In this document: positions 46,302-54,935 of the stretch, piece by piece
Layout of the letters: the number at the start of each line of letters is the position of its first letter
How positions within the stretch are numbered: the first letter of the stretch is position 1
Assembly: GCA_965248675.1 (NCBI GenBank)
Contig: CBDFJZ010000007.1
Span: forward strand, 186,001-250,000
Length of the DNA: 64,000 nt
From: UBA6627 sp965248675
Lineage (GTDB): Bacteria; Chloroflexota; Dehalococcoidia; UBA2979
Reading direction: 5' to 3'
Notes under the pieces: model-generated
Told to the model about the DNA's origin: nothing
Databases searched by the model: none
Seen by the model: only the letters and a program-made list of their open reading frames with translations
Made by a program: the position numbers and the translations under genes

Positions 46302-47591
46302 CTACGGGTAGCGGTACTTGCTGATCCCGGGCACCAAACGCCAAGCGCCGAGGGTGAACGCCAGCGCCGCGACGCCGCCAAACGCGAGGGTTAACGACAG
46401 CCCGGCCGCAGCGGCGAGGAAGCCGACCTCGAGCGTCCCGAGGTTGTTCGCGGTCTGAGCAGCCAGTACCTGGAGCGCAACGGCGCGGCCACGCATCCGG
46501 TCCGGCGTCGTGAGCAGCACGATCCACTGCCGCATCGCGACGCTGATGCCGTCCATCGCCCCGAGGCCACCGATCAGGATCATCCCGATCCAGAGCTGGC
46601 GGCTGACCGCCAGCGGGAAGAGCAACAGCGCGTAGACGATCGTCGCGTACAGGACGAGCATTCCCTTCGAGCGGTAGTTGCGGAGGAACAGCACCAGCAG
46701 CGTGCCGCCGATCCCACCGACCGAGTTCGCGGCCGTCAGCAGACCGGTGGCAGTCGCGCCCCCGCCGTAGAGCTCCTTCGCGAACAACGGGAACAACTGG
46801 CGGTAGAAGCTGAAGACGGTGATCCCCGCGTCGAGGAGGTAGAGACCGGGGAGCAGTCGGTGCCGGCGGACGAACCGGAACCCCTGCCAGGCGCGGCGCA
46901 CCGTCGAGCCCTGTTCGCGGATGAGCGGCGGCTGAAACCGGATCCGGATCAGCAGCGGAAGCACGAGCGACGGCGTCGCGACCAGCGCGGTGAGGAAGAA
47001 CGTGGCGGTGACGTTCGTCAGCCCGGCCACGAGCACGAACAGCAGCGGCGACAGCACGGCCGTCGCCTGCTGGGTCATCGTTTGCAACACGACGCCCTGC
47101 ACCAGCCAACGGTTCGGGACGACCGAGGGCAACAGCGCCGCCTGGGCGGGGCTGCCCATGACGTTCGTCGAGGCGATCGCCGCGATTGCGAGGTAGACGT
47201 GCCACGGCTGGAGCTGACCGCCCAGATCGAGGAAGCCCATCGCCAGCATCAACACGACCGAGACCGCCTGCGTCGCGACGAGCATGCGTCGCCGATCGAC
47301 GCGGTCGGCGAGCGTCCCGCCCCACAGCAGCGCGGGGATCTGCACCACGAGCTGGACAGCGCCGATCAGCGCGAGTTGCGAGGCCGATCCGGTCGTCTCG
47401 AAGAGCCAGAAGCTCGTGACGAGGATGCGCAGCTCGCGCGTCATCACCCAGGAGAGCGCCGCACCCCAGAGATAGCGGAAGCTATCGAGCTGAAACGGCG
47501 ACCACGCCTGGGCGTCGCCCCAATCGCCACCAATGTCACCATCGAGCGGGGGCGGATCGTCCGCGGAGTCTCCGTCGTCGCGGCGGGTCAT
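46302..47591 (-). CDS. MFS exporter (enterobactin-exporter-like family)
   Basis: 429 residues with an acidic N-terminal tail (about 35 residues), then FRYLWGAALSWVMTRELRILVTSFWLFETTGSASQLALIG, typical of the MFS_3/EntS-like group, and the loop WGGTLADRVDRRRMLVATQ near residue 95. Eleven to twelve helices are expected. The substrate is unknown; relatives export siderophores or macrolides. It is divergent from nnrE. Confidence 0.82.
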   Translation of the reverse strand: MTRRDDGDSADDPPPLDGDIGGDWGDAQAWSPFQLDSFRYLWGAALSWVMTRELRILVTSFWLFETTGSASQLALIGAVQLVVQIPALLWGGTLADRVDRRRMLVATQAVSVVLMLAMGFLDLGGQLQPWHVYLAIAAIASTNVMGSPAQAALLPSVVPNRWLVQGVVLQTMTQQATAVLSPLLFVLVAGLTNVTATFFLTALVATPSLVLPLLIRIRFQPPLIREQGSTVRRAWQGFRFVRRHRLLPGLYLLDAGITVFSFYRQLFPLFAKELYGGGATATGLLTAANSVGGIGGTLLVLFLRNYRSKGMLVLYATIVYALLLFPLAVSRQLWIGMILIGGLGAMDGISVAMRQWIVLLTTPDRMRGRAVALQVLAAQTANNLGTLEVGFLAAAAGLSLTLAFGGVAALAFTLGAWRLVPGISKYRYP

Positions 47592-47673
47592 GAAGGCGGC
47601 ATCTTGGCACAGCGCGGTGCTGAGCGCCTCGGCGCGCTTCGCGCTGGTCGCTCGACGCTCCCGAGCGGCTCGC

Positions 47674-47679
47674 TAGACT
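47674..47679 (+). promoter_or_regulatory. candidate -10 box for nnrE
   Basis: TAGACT, identical to the box before hisS, but here 23 bases before the GTG, with a GGAGG ribosome-binding site between. This shows that leadered and leaderless genes share the same box. Confidence 0.45.
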
Positions 47680-47702
47680 TGCGGCGCGCATCGGAGGATC
47701 GC

Positions 47703-48461
47703 GTGGCGACGCTCGACCGCACCCGGCGAGTCACCTTCTCTACGCCCGACGGGCAGGCCGTGCCGGCCGTGACCGCGGCCGAGATGCGCGAGGTCGACCG
47801 GATCGCCGTCGAGCAGTCGGGCCCGACGTTACTGCAGATGATGGAGCACGCCGGCACCGATCTCGCGCTCACCGCGCTCGACATGCTCGGCGATGGCTGG
47901 CGCGACGCGCGCATCCTCGTGCTGGCCGGCAGCGGCGGGAACGGCGGCGGCGGCGTCTGCGCGGCGCGTCACCTCGCGAACCGAGGAGCGCACGTTACCG
48001 TGGTCTCGATCCGTCGCCCCGCGGAGGCCGACGGCGCACTCGGCCAGCAGTTGCTCGCGCTCGCCGAGGCGCCGGCGCGGATCCTCACCTGGAACGAGGC
48101 GTTCGACTCGTCGGAGGCGGACCTGATCATCGACGCCGTGATCGGCTACAGCCTCAACGGGGCGCCTCGAGCGGCGCAGATGGCGCTGATCCGTGCCAGC
48201 GACGCCCTCGGTGTGCCCGTGCTCTCGCTGGACGTGCCATCGGGCATCGACGCGGATGATGGGGAGGCGCCCGGCGTCGCGGTTCGGCCGGCGCGAACGC
48301 TGACGCTCGCGCTGCCCAAGGTCGGGCTCAACGAGGAGAATGCCGGTGAGCTCTGGCTCGCCGATCTCGGGATCCCGCCGGGCGTCTACGCGCGGGCCGG
48401 GATCGCCTTCGAACCGATCTCCGGACGAGCGACGCGGGTGCTGCTCAGCTACCCAACGTGA
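47703..48461 (+). CDS. nnrE: NAD(P)H-hydrate epimerase (YjeF N-domain)
   Basis: Repairs damaged NAD(P)H by epimerising the hydrate. 252 residues from GTG 47703 with GGAGG at 47693-47697. YjeF_N features: AVTAAEMREVDRIAVEQSGPT, MEHAG, LVLAGSGGNGGGGVCAARHL (near residue 75), IIDAVIGYSLNG and LSLDVPSGIDADDGEAPG with the metal/phosphate-binding Asp. Only the epimerase domain is present; the ATP/ADP-dependent dehydratase domain often fused to it is absent. The frame is open far upstream, but that is antisense to the MFS gene. Confidence 0.9.
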   Translation: MATLDRTRRVTFSTPDGQAVPAVTAAEMREVDRIAVEQSGPTLLQMMEHAGTDLALTALDMLGDGWRDARILVLAGSGGNGGGGVCAARHLANRGAHVTVVSIRRPAEADGALGQQLLALAEAPARILTWNEAFDSSEADLIIDAVIGYSLNGAPRAAQMALIRASDALGVPVLSLDVPSGIDADDGEAPGVAVRPARTLTLALPKVGLNEENAGELWLADLGIPPGVYARAGIAFEPISGRATRVLLSYPT

Positions 48462-48467
48462 CCAGCG

Positions 48468-49433
48468 TCAGCTCGCGCGCTGCACCTGCGGCAGGATCTC
48501 CGACGCGATCAGCTCGATCGTTGCGAAGTCGTCGTTCGCGTGGTGCTGCAGCATGGTGCGAGTGATCCCGGCCTCCTCGCGGCGTCCGAGTTCGTCGACG
48601 ATCTGCGCCGGCGATCCGACGAGCCATCCGCGCTGACGCACGCCGTCGAGCACATCATCTGGCGATCCCTCGGCGAGCGCGGGGATCTTGTTGGCGACGC
48701 GACCGAGGTGCGCCTTCAGCTCGGCGTCGTCGCGCCCGACGATCGGCGCGGACATCTGCGTGTGGCGGATCTCCGCCGGATCGCGACCCGCTTCGGCGCA
48801 GTGATCGGCCAGCACGCCGGACAGGCGGCCGTATTCGGCGAGGTCGACGCCGACGATGTTCCACTCGTTCGCGTAGCGTGCGACCATGCGGAGCGTCCGG
48901 CGCTCCCCCCGTCCGCCGATCAGCAGCGGCAGCGGCGACTGCGCCGGCTTCGGGTAACAGTTCGCCTCGCGGAGCTGGAAGTGCTCGCCCTCGAACGAGG
49001 CCGGTCCGTCCGCCCACAGCGCCTGCACGACCTGGACGCCCTCCTCGAGGCGATCCATGCGCTCGCCGAGCGCCGGGAACGGGAGCCCAAACGCCTCGTG
49101 CTCCGGCACGTTCCAGCCCGCGCCCATCCCGAGGATGAACCGGCCGCCGCTGAGCACGTCGGCCTGCGCCGCCATCCGTGCGAGCAGCGACGGGTGCCGG
49201 AACGTCATCGAGGTGACGAGCGGCCCAAACCGGATTCGCTCCGACTCCTCTGCGACCATCACGAACGACACGAACGTCTCGAGGGCGTCGCGATCGGTCG
49301 GGCCGGACAGCGAGAAGAAATGATCGGAACGCCAGAGTGACTCGAAACCGGAGTCCTCGGTGGCGCGGATGATCCGTCGCCAGAGGTCCCAGTTCAGATC
49401 CTCCTGGCCCTCGATCATGATCCCCAGGTCCAT
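48468..49433 (-). CDS. F420-type luciferase-like oxidoreductase
   Basis: LLM-family flavin/F420 oxidoreductase of 321 residues. It shows DLGIMIEGQEDLNWDLWRRI at the N-terminus, FESLWRSDHFFSLSG, GPLVTSMTFRHPSLLARMAA, the strongly conserved LSGGRFILGMGAGWNVPEHEAFG (around 93-115) and PLLIGGRGERRTLRMVARYA. The usual TIM barrel is complete. Substrate unknown. It converges on nnrE with a 6-base gap. Confidence 0.9.
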   Translation of the reverse strand: MDLGIMIEGQEDLNWDLWRRIIRATEDSGFESLWRSDHFFSLSGPTDRDALETFVSFVMVAEESERIRFGPLVTSMTFRHPSLLARMAAQADVLSGGRFILGMGAGWNVPEHEAFGLPFPALGERMDRLEEGVQVVQALWADGPASFEGEHFQLREANCYPKPAQSPLPLLIGGRGERRTLRMVARYANEWNIVGVDLAEYGRLSGVLADHCAEAGRDPAEIRHTQMSAPIVGRDDAELKAHLGRVANKIPALAEGSPDDVLDGVRQRGWLVGSPAQIVDELGRREEAGITRTMLQHHANDDFATIELIASEILPQVQRAS

Positions 49434-49567
49434 CGCGCCCGCCCCTCGTCCGCCGTCGCGCCGGTCGTGCCCGCGACGGGGCGCATCCTAGCCGAGCGGA
49501 AGACCGGGCAGCAGCTGACTTGCACGCGGCAACGGGTTCGCTACGATCAGCGCTGTCCGGATTCGGT

Positions 49568-49644
49568 GGCGCATTCGTCTAGCGGCCTAGGACACCGCCC
49601 TCTCAAGGCGGAGACCACGGGTTCGAATCCCGTATGCGCTACCA
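49568..49644 (+). tRNA. tRNA-Glu (CTC), CCA encoded
   Basis: Cloverleaf: acceptor GGCGCAT / ATGCGCT (first pair G-U), D-arm TCGTCTAGCGGCCTAGGACACC typical of tRNA-Glu, anticodon stem-loop CCGCCCTCTCAAGGCGG with CTC, T-arm ACGGGTTCGAATCCCGT, discriminator A49641 and CCA at 49642-49644. Confidence 0.95.
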
Positions 49645-49726
49645 CCTCGGAATGCCGCGGCGGGCTCCCTCGACTGGGGGCCGGTGCTGATCGAGGAGCC
49701 CCGCGCCCAGTCGGACCGGCGCTCGG

Positions 49727-49870
49727 CTACGCAGCGAGCAGCAGGAGCGCGAATCCCCAGGCGAAGCCGGCGCCGAAGCCGGCGAGCGCGCCAGCGGCGA
49801 TGTGATCCCACTGCACCGAGGAGACCACGGTGTTTCTGGGAGTCCGGAAGCCGGCGCTCGCTTTCCGGCA
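49727..49870 (-). pseudogene. possible C-terminal remnant of a FabH-like protein or small membrane peptide
   Basis: In the 510-bp spacer after the tRNA, the minus strand reads RNTVVSSVQWDHIAAGALAG, FGAGFAWGFALLLLAA and stops at 49727. NTxxSS followed by GFGAGxxWG resembles the end of ketoacyl-ACP synthase III with an internal deletion, but it could equally be a short hydrophobic segment. No start codon or upstream domain is visible. The rest of 49645-50140 holds nothing recognisable. Confidence 0.2.
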
Positions 49871-50144
49871 ACCGGTTCACGGTCGCCGGGAACGGCAGCT
49901 CGTCGTGCGACTCCGGGAGCATCGGTCCAGCGACCGGCTGTCTGCCAACGAAGCGATCCAGCGCTGGGCTGCTCGCCATAAGTTCCCTCCCCGCCAAGGG
50001 CATCCATGCCGGGAACCTAGGCCATCCGTGGCCACGAGGCGACGCTTTATCAGGTTATCCACCGCTCTGGTGGTGATATCCACACGAAAAGAACGAGGCA
50101 TCCACGGCGGTCCCAAGGGCAGCCTCTGGTTCGCTCGCGATTGC

Positions 50145-50150
50145 TAGACT
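50145..50150 (+). promoter_or_regulatory. -10 box of the 65-residue gene (leaderless)
   Basis: TTGCTAGACT, an extended TAGACT box, ends 6 bases before the ATG at 50157. Confidence 0.55.
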
Positions 50151-50156
50151 CAGGGC

Positions 50157-50354
50157 ATGGCGACCGAAGAGGCGAAGCAGGAGTATCGCGAGGCGCTCGA
50201 CCGCTGGCAGCAGCAGCTGGAGCGGGTCCACGCGCTACTGCTCGAGGGCGACCGATTGCCGCCCGATCAGATCAAGGGCCTGCTCGGTCGTGAGGCGCGC
50301 GCGAAGGAGCGGTATGACGCCGCGCGACGGGAACTGCTGGGCGTCGAGGTTTAA
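50157..50354 (+). CDS. small helical protein, function unknown
   Basis: 65 residues, highly charged and predicted all-helical (AKQEYREALDRWQQQLERVH ... EARAKERYDAARRELLG), like a two-helix coiled coil. No signal or membrane segment. A TAGACT box 6 bases before the ATG and consistent codon bias support a real gene. Not recognised as a named family. Confidence 0.65.
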   Translation: MATEEAKQEYREALDRWQQQLERVHALLLEGDRLPPDQIKGLLGREARAKERYDAARRELLGVEV

Positions 50355-50460
50355 CGCTCGCGGGCGTGTTGTTCGGAATCGGTAACGAGCCTCACGCGGA
50401 CGAGCAACGCAGCGTCCGATAATCAGGAGACGAGATTCCCGACCATTCCACCGCCCGCCG

Positions 50461-51288
50461 ATGGGAACACCCGTGACGACGACGGCGCCTCCAGCCGCAC
50501 CGACTCCCGCAGACGCCCCGGCCCGACGCCGTTTCGGGTTCGGGGGCCAGGGTTACCCGCGGTCGTTCGCGATAGGGGCGGCCTTCTCGGTGGCGTGGTC
50601 GCCATGCATCGGACCGATCCTCGGCGTCGTGCTGACGCTCGCGGCCACCTCGGGCACCGCGGGCCAGGGCGCGCTGCTGCTCACGTTCTACGCGCTCGGC
50701 CTCGGCGTGTGGTTCATCGCGTTTGCGGCGTTCTTCGGCTGCATCTCGCCACGGCTGCGCAGGCTTCAACCGCACATGGGGAAGCTGATGATTGGCAGCG
50801 GCGCGATCTTCATCGGCGTCGGCACGCTCATGTTCCTCGGCGAATTCGGCGAGCTGAATCGCTACTTCCAGAGCTTCGGCTTCCTCTTCGACCAGACCTC
50901 CGGCGTGGAGGAGGATCTGACCGGTAGCGTCGGCGGCGGTCTCGGGCCGGCGATCGCCTTCTTCGGTGGCGTCGTCTCGTTCCTCTCGCCGTGCGTACTG
51001 CCGCTGGTTCCCGCGTACCTCGTGAACATCGCGGGCGAGGCGGTCGTTGGCAGCGACCAGACGGCGGCGACGCGACGGCGGGTGATCATTCACTCGGTGG
51101 CGTTCGTCGTCGGCTTCACGCTCGTGTTCGCCTTCATCGGCGCTTCGGTCGGATTCATCGGGAACTCAGTTCAGCAGCAGTTGGACACGTTGACCCGGAT
51201 CGGTGGCGTCGTGCTGATCGTCTTTGGCATGCAGCTGTCGGGGTTGATCAACATCCCGTACCTCGATCGGACCTATCAGGTTCGTTGA
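50461..51288 (+). CDS. CcdA/DsbD-family thiol-disulfide membrane protein with swapped halves
   Basis: Carries electrons across the membrane for cytochrome c maturation or periplasmic disulfide reduction. 275 residues, six or seven helices. In ordinary CcdA the FLSPCVLPLVPAYL half comes first and the AWSPCIGPILGVVLTLA half second. Here the order is reversed: residues 35-135 are the second-half type (SFAIGAAFSVAWSPCIGPIL, ALLLTFYALGLGVWF, HMGKLMIGSGAIFIGVG), and residues 160-275 are the first-half type (GGVVSFLSPCVLPLVPAYLV, HSVAFVVGFTLVF, RIGGVVLIVFGMQLSGL), ending where normal CcdA would cross to its second half. Both Cys are kept. The start is ATG 50461 after a Pro/Ala-rich tail; GTG 50473 is possible. 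Confidence 0.82.
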   Translation: MGTPVTTTAPPAAPTPADAPARRRFGFGGQGYPRSFAIGAAFSVAWSPCIGPILGVVLTLAATSGTAGQGALLLTFYALGLGVWFIAFAAFFGCISPRLRRLQPHMGKLMIGSGAIFIGVGTLMFLGEFGELNRYFQSFGFLFDQTSGVEEDLTGSVGGGLGPAIAFFGGVVSFLSPCVLPLVPAYLVNIAGEAVVGSDQTAATRRRVIIHSVAFVVGFTLVFAFIGASVGFIGNSVQQQLDTLTRIGGVVLIVFGMQLSGLINIPYLDRTYQVR

Positions 51289-51327
51289 ACGGCCCGCCTG
51301 CGGGCGCCTCGGATCGGCGACGTGGGG

Positions 51328-51333
51328 TAAGAT
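51328..51333 (+). promoter_or_regulatory. -10 box of the 148-residue gene (leaderless)
   Basis: TAAGAT ends 6 bases before the ATG at 51340. Confidence 0.5.
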
Positions 51334-51339
51334 CGAACG

Positions 51340-51786
51340 ATGGATGCCGACTACGACCTCAACCTTACTGCGTTGCAAGAGGTGATCGACGAGGCCGACG
51401 TGTTCGTGGTCCGCTTCGAGCGGATTGAACAACGGCTGCTCGTCGACGCCCGTCAGAACGCCGCCGGCGAGGTGTTCATCCAGGTCGTTCCGCCAGTGAA
51501 CTCCGGGCGTGAGCGCTACCGCTTCCTCGAGCAGGCTCGACCGGGGATGGCGCCTCCGGAGCAGATCACCGTCTTCCAGTGGCAGCAGAGCGTTCAGGCG
51601 CTCAAGAACCTCGGACTGTGGAAGCGGCTCGAAGAGCGCTTCTTCGAGCTCGGCGGGGTCGAGGCGGTGACCCAGGTTGGCGCCGCCTTCGAGCAGGCGC
51701 TTCGCCTCGAGGAGAGCGAGCTGATCGGCGCGATCCGCGGCGGCGAGGGCTGGGAGACCGTCTGGGAGCGCGGCGACCAGCAGTAG
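51340..51786 (+). CDS. conserved-looking cytoplasmic protein, function unknown
   Basis: 148 residues, acidic, no signal or membrane helix. Mixed alpha/beta N-terminal half (EADVFVVRFERIEQRLLVDAR, EVFIQVVPPVNSGRERY) and helical C-terminal half (QWQQSVQALKNLGLWKRLEER). Not recognised as a named domain. A TAAGAT box 6 bases before the ATG and good codon bias support it. It lies 51 bases after the ccdA-like gene on the same strand. Confidence 0.65.
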   Translation: MDADYDLNLTALQEVIDEADVFVVRFERIEQRLLVDARQNAAGEVFIQVVPPVNSGRERYRFLEQARPGMAPPEQITVFQWQQSVQALKNLGLWKRLEERFFELGGVEAVTQVGAAFEQALRLEESELIGAIRGGEGWETVWERGDQQ

Positions 51787-51919
51787 CTTCCGCGCCGTCC
51801 TCAGGCTCACCACCGACCCCGAACCACCTCAGAACTCGCACCGGCGAGCATTTGGAGCCGCTGCGAGCGGTCTTTGCTACGCTCCGTGTCGCGTTCGACC
51901 CGCTGTCACGGAGCCCACG

Positions 51920-52954
51920 ATGCCCGCTGTGATCGACCTCCGATCGGACACCGTGACGCGCCCCGTGCCCGCGATGATCCAGGCGATGGCCACGGCGGAG
52001 CTGGGCGACGACGTGCTCGGCGACGACCCCAGCGTGCAGGCGCTCGAGGTGGCTGCCGCGGCGGCCGCCGGCAAAGAGGCGGCGGTCTTCGTGCCGAGCG
52101 GCACGATGGCGAACCTGCTGTCGCTACTGACGCACTGCGGACGTGGCGACGAGGCGATCGTCGGGTCTGAGGCGCACATCCTCCACCACGAAGGCGTCGG
52201 CGCTCCCGCGCTCGGTGGCATCAGCCTGCGCTCTGTCGCGAACGACGCGGCGGGCCACATCGACCCTGACGAGGTGCGTGCAGCAGTTCGAGGCGGCGGC
52301 CCTCGTACGACGGTCGTCTGCCTGGAGAACACGCAAAACCGCTGCGGAGGCGCGGCGATCGCGGCGCAGGAGATGCGGGACGTCGCTCGGGTCGCGCACG
52401 AGGCGGGCGCCGGCGTTCATGTCGACGGAGCGCGGATCTTCAACGCAGCGGCGGCTCTGGAAACGGACGCGGCGACGCTGCTCGCCGCTGCCGATACCGC
52501 CTCGTTTTGTTTCTCGAAGGGGCTCGGCGCGCCTGTCGGATCGGTGTTGACGGGACCTGCGGATTTCATCGGGCGCGCGCGGCCGATCAGGCGCCAGCTC
52601 GGCGGCGGGATGCGTCAGTCTGGTGTGCTGGCCGCAGCCGCGCAGTACGCGCTCGAGCACCATGTCGAGCGACTGTCCGAGGATCACGAGCACGCGCGAC
52701 GACTGGCGGACGGGCTCGCCTCGCTGCCCGGGATCGACCTCGATCCGGCGACGGTTGGCACGAACATGGTCTTCTTCGAACCGCGCGGGATCGACGGAAC
52801 GGCGCTACAAGACGGCCTCCGCGAGCGCGGGGTGCTCTGCAGCGGCGCCCCCGATCGGATTCGGATGGTCACCCACCTGGACGTCAGCGGCGCCCAGATC
52901 GACGAAGCGATCGAGGCCGCACGCGAGGTGGTCACCAGCCTGGTGGGCGGGTAG
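51920..52954 (+). CDS. ltaE: low-specificity L-threonine aldolase
   Basis: PLP enzyme cleaving threonine/allo-threonine to glycine and acetaldehyde. 344 residues with VIDLRSDTVTRPVPAM at the N-terminus, LGDDVLGDDPSVQALE, VFVPSGTMANLLSLL (near 57), HHEGVGAPALGG, ENTQNRCGGA, GVHVDGARIFNAA and the Schiff-base Lys in SFCFSKGLGAPVGSVL near residue 200. A TACGCT sequence about 40 bases upstream may be its -10. Confidence 0.93.
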   Translation: MPAVIDLRSDTVTRPVPAMIQAMATAELGDDVLGDDPSVQALEVAAAAAAGKEAAVFVPSGTMANLLSLLTHCGRGDEAIVGSEAHILHHEGVGAPALGGISLRSVANDAAGHIDPDEVRAAVRGGGPRTTVVCLENTQNRCGGAAIAAQEMRDVARVAHEAGAGVHVDGARIFNAAAALETDAATLLAAADTASFCFSKGLGAPVGSVLTGPADFIGRARPIRRQLGGGMRQSGVLAAAAQYALEHHVERLSEDHEHARRLADGLASLPGIDLDPATVGTNMVFFEPRGIDGTALQDGLRERGVLCSGAPDRIRMVTHLDVSGAQIDEAIEAAREVVTSLVGG

Positions 52955-52956
52955 CA

Positions 52957-53745
52957 ATCATCCCCACGCGCATCGTTCATCGGGCCGCCCTCGGTCTGCT
53001 CGGCGTGGTACTGGCCGCAGCCTGCGGCGCCGCCACGCCGAGCGTCGAGACCTCGAGGATCGTCGAGCAGATTCCGATCGTCGACGGCGAACGCTACGTG
53101 TACGAGCTGGTGACGATTGATGGCGATCTGCTCGGGCACGGGGAGCTCTCGACTCGCCTCGAAGGCACGCGCTTCGTCCTCGTGCAGGACTACGAGGGTG
53201 TGGCGGAAGACGGCCGCGCGGCGGCGACGGACGTCACCGAGCTGGCGGTGGACGCCGCGACCTTCGCGCCGTTCGGCGCCCTGCGTGAGGCGGTGCGGGA
53301 GGAGGACGATGGCTCGATCACGCGTGACCGTTGGGACTGGATCTACACGCAGGACGGCGAGGACGAGCTGCTCTCGGTCACACGCACCCCCGGCGACGAT
53401 CAGAACGGCCGCGAGCTGCGGCTCCGCAACGACTACTACGACAACGAGTCGTCACTCTGGCTCTGGCGCACGCTCGACTTCGACGAGGAGCTCGACATCA
53501 ATTACGTCTCCGTGAATCCGATCGAACGCACGCAACAGACGGTGAACATTCAGACGCCGGCGATTGAAACGATCGAGGTGCCCGCGGGCACGTTCGAGGC
53601 ATGGCGGTTGATCGTCCGAAACGGCCGCGCGATCCGCAGCGCGTGGATCAGCGTCGAACCGCCGCATCAGCTCGTGCAGTGGGATAACGGAGACGTGATT
53701 TTTCGGCTCGAATCGTTCGAGCTGCCAGAGCCGGCCGGCGGTTAG
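52957..53745 (+). CDS. lipoprotein of unknown function, no standard start codon
   Basis: The frame reads IIPTRIVHRAALGLLGVVLAAACG, a basic n-region, hydrophobic core and lipobox Cys, then about 240 residues of probable beta structure (DGERYVYELVTIDGDLLGHGEL, ETIEVPAGTFEAWRLIVRNG, SAWISVEPPHQLVQWD) that resemble a DUF3108-like beta-barrel. No ATG, GTG or TTG lies at the right place: the codons before the n-region are GTA GCA ATC ATC, just after the ltaE stop, so ATC at 52957 or 52960 may serve or a start was mutated. It is convergent with, and overlaps by 4 bases, the nuclease gene. Confidence 0.6.
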   Translation: MIPTRIVHRAALGLLGVVLAAACGAATPSVETSRIVEQIPIVDGERYVYELVTIDGDLLGHGELSTRLEGTRFVLVQDYEGVAEDGRAAATDVTELAVDAATFAPFGALREAVREEDDGSITRDRWDWIYTQDGEDELLSVTRTPGDDQNGRELRLRNDYYDNESSLWLWRTLDFDEELDINYVSVNPIERTQQTVNIQTPAIETIEVPAGTFEAWRLIVRNGRAIRSAWISVEPPHQLVQWDNGDVIFRLESFELPEPAGG

Positions 53746-54368
53746 CTCGCCCAGAGACAGCCGGCGCCGGCCGCCCGCGCAGCCTCCTCGAGGCCGACGA
53801 GTTCGTCTCGGAATGCGCCATCGAGGCGCCACGCCACCGCCAGCCCCTCCGCGAGGAGCGCCGCATCAATCGACGCTCCGGTCTCGGTGAAGACGTAACG
53901 CGGCTCGCGCCCTCCGGGATCCTGGAGACGCTCGTCGGCCAGCAACAACACCGTCTCGCCCGCGAGCCGGCGCAGTCGCGAGGCGGCTTCGTCGTAGCAC
54001 GACTCGCCGCGCTCAGGCGTGTCGACGCCGAACAGTCGCACCGTCAGCACCTCACCCCCGACGGCCTCGACGCGGATCGTGTCGCCATCGATGACCTCGA
54101 GGACCCGCACGGCGACGGCCTCGCTCGGCGCCGTCGGGCCAGCCGTGAGCTCGGTTTCGGAGCCATCATCCGTCCGCGCGAGCAGTGCGGCGACGATCGC
54201 CGACACTCCGACGAGCACCCCGAAGATCAGGGTGAAACGGTTGAGCAGCGCGCGCCGGCGCTCGACCGACACTGCCCTCGGTGCTGGCGGGCGGCGGCGA
54301 ACCGGCCGCGTGCGACTGCGCCGATCGCTGTGTCGCGGCGGCTGCGCTTCACCGCGATCGCCGGTCAC
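53742..54368 (-). CDS. membrane-anchored thermonuclease-like (SNase) protein
   Basis: 208 residues. An Arg/Pro-rich cytoplasmic tail (about 40) precedes one membrane helix (FTLIFGVLVGVSAIVAALLA), then an SNase domain outside: VLEVIDGDTIRVEAVGG, VRLFGVDTPERGESCYDEA (with the Ca/active Asp and Arg), a shortened middle, and YVFTETGASIDAALLAEGLA. Many staphylococcal nuclease homologues share this layout. The start GTG overlaps the preceding gene's TGA; last gene of the ABC operon. Confidence 0.8.
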   Translation of the reverse strand: MTGDRGEAQPPRHSDRRSRTRPVRRRPPAPRAVSVERRRALLNRFTLIFGVLVGVSAIVAALLARTDDGSETELTAGPTAPSEAVAVRVLEVIDGDTIRVEAVGGEVLTVRLFGVDTPERGESCYDEAASRLRRLAGETVLLLADERLQDPGGREPRYVFTETGASIDAALLAEGLAVAWRLDGAFRDELVGLEEAARAAGAGCLWAS

Positions 54369-54934
54369 GAGGTGGCTCGCTCGTTGATCGTCGATACCAG
54401 CGCCGCGTCGAGCGGCAGAGCGTCCGGATCGGAGGCGGCAGCGCCATCCTCAAACCGCTCGAACTCCTCGGCGCCGAGGAGCACGACGCCGCCCGCCCGA
54501 TACCGCTCGCGCTCCTCGACGGTCGGGCCGACCCAGGCCTCCCCCGGGGACTCCCGGATCAGCTCGAGCTGTCGCTGCACCTGCCACTCGAAGACGCCGT
54601 CGGCACCCGGCAGCGCGAACGCCCAGAGCCCCGCCGGAACGGACCGGGGCGCCGCTCGCTCCACAGTCGCCGACACGCTCCACATCCCGCTGATCACCGG
54701 CGCCAGCCCCCGCATCACGAAGTTCATGTGCGCCGGTGACGCCGCGAATGGCTCGAGCGCGACCGCATCGATGAGCCACACCGCCGCGACGAGATGGGTG
54801 GGTGAGCGGCCCGCGTGCGACGCGCTCACGCCGGGCGCACCCGCGAGCGCCAAGGCCGCGCGAGAGGCATGGCCGACCGCCTCGGGATCGCCGTTCGGCC
54901 GCAACGCGGCGGCGATGACGTGGACGACAGACAC
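54365..54934 (-). CDS. unrecognised protein in ABC operon
   Basis: 189 residues from GTG 54934, placed 1 base after the ATPase stop; the frame runs upstream inside the ATPase gene but is not meaningful there. Soluble, with two possible beta-alpha-beta halves (VHVIAAALRPNG ... MNFVMRGLAPVISGMWSVSATV and GVFEWQVQRQLELIRES ... RAGGVVLLGAEEFERFEDG). A dimeric alpha-beta barrel fold is conceivable, but I would not name it. Position between ATPase and nuclease, with overlaps on both sides, implies cotranslation. Confidence 0.55.
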   Translation of the reverse strand: MSVVHVIAAALRPNGDPEAVGHASRAALALAGAPGVSASHAGRSPTHLVAAVWLIDAVALEPFAASPAHMNFVMRGLAPVISGMWSVSATVERAAPRSVPAGLWAFALPGADGVFEWQVQRQLELIRESPGEAWVGPTVEERERYRAGGVVLLGAEEFERFEDGAAASDPDALPLDAALVSTINERATS

Positions 54935-54935
54935 G

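Noticed and set aside
46860..47702. Upstream extension of the nnrE frame
   Set aside because: Antisense to the MFS gene; a GGAGG site and GTG at 47703 define the real start.
49587..50003. Minus-strand frame across the tRNA and its spacer
   Set aside because: Its N-terminal part is unlike protein and the frame runs into the tRNA-Glu gene.
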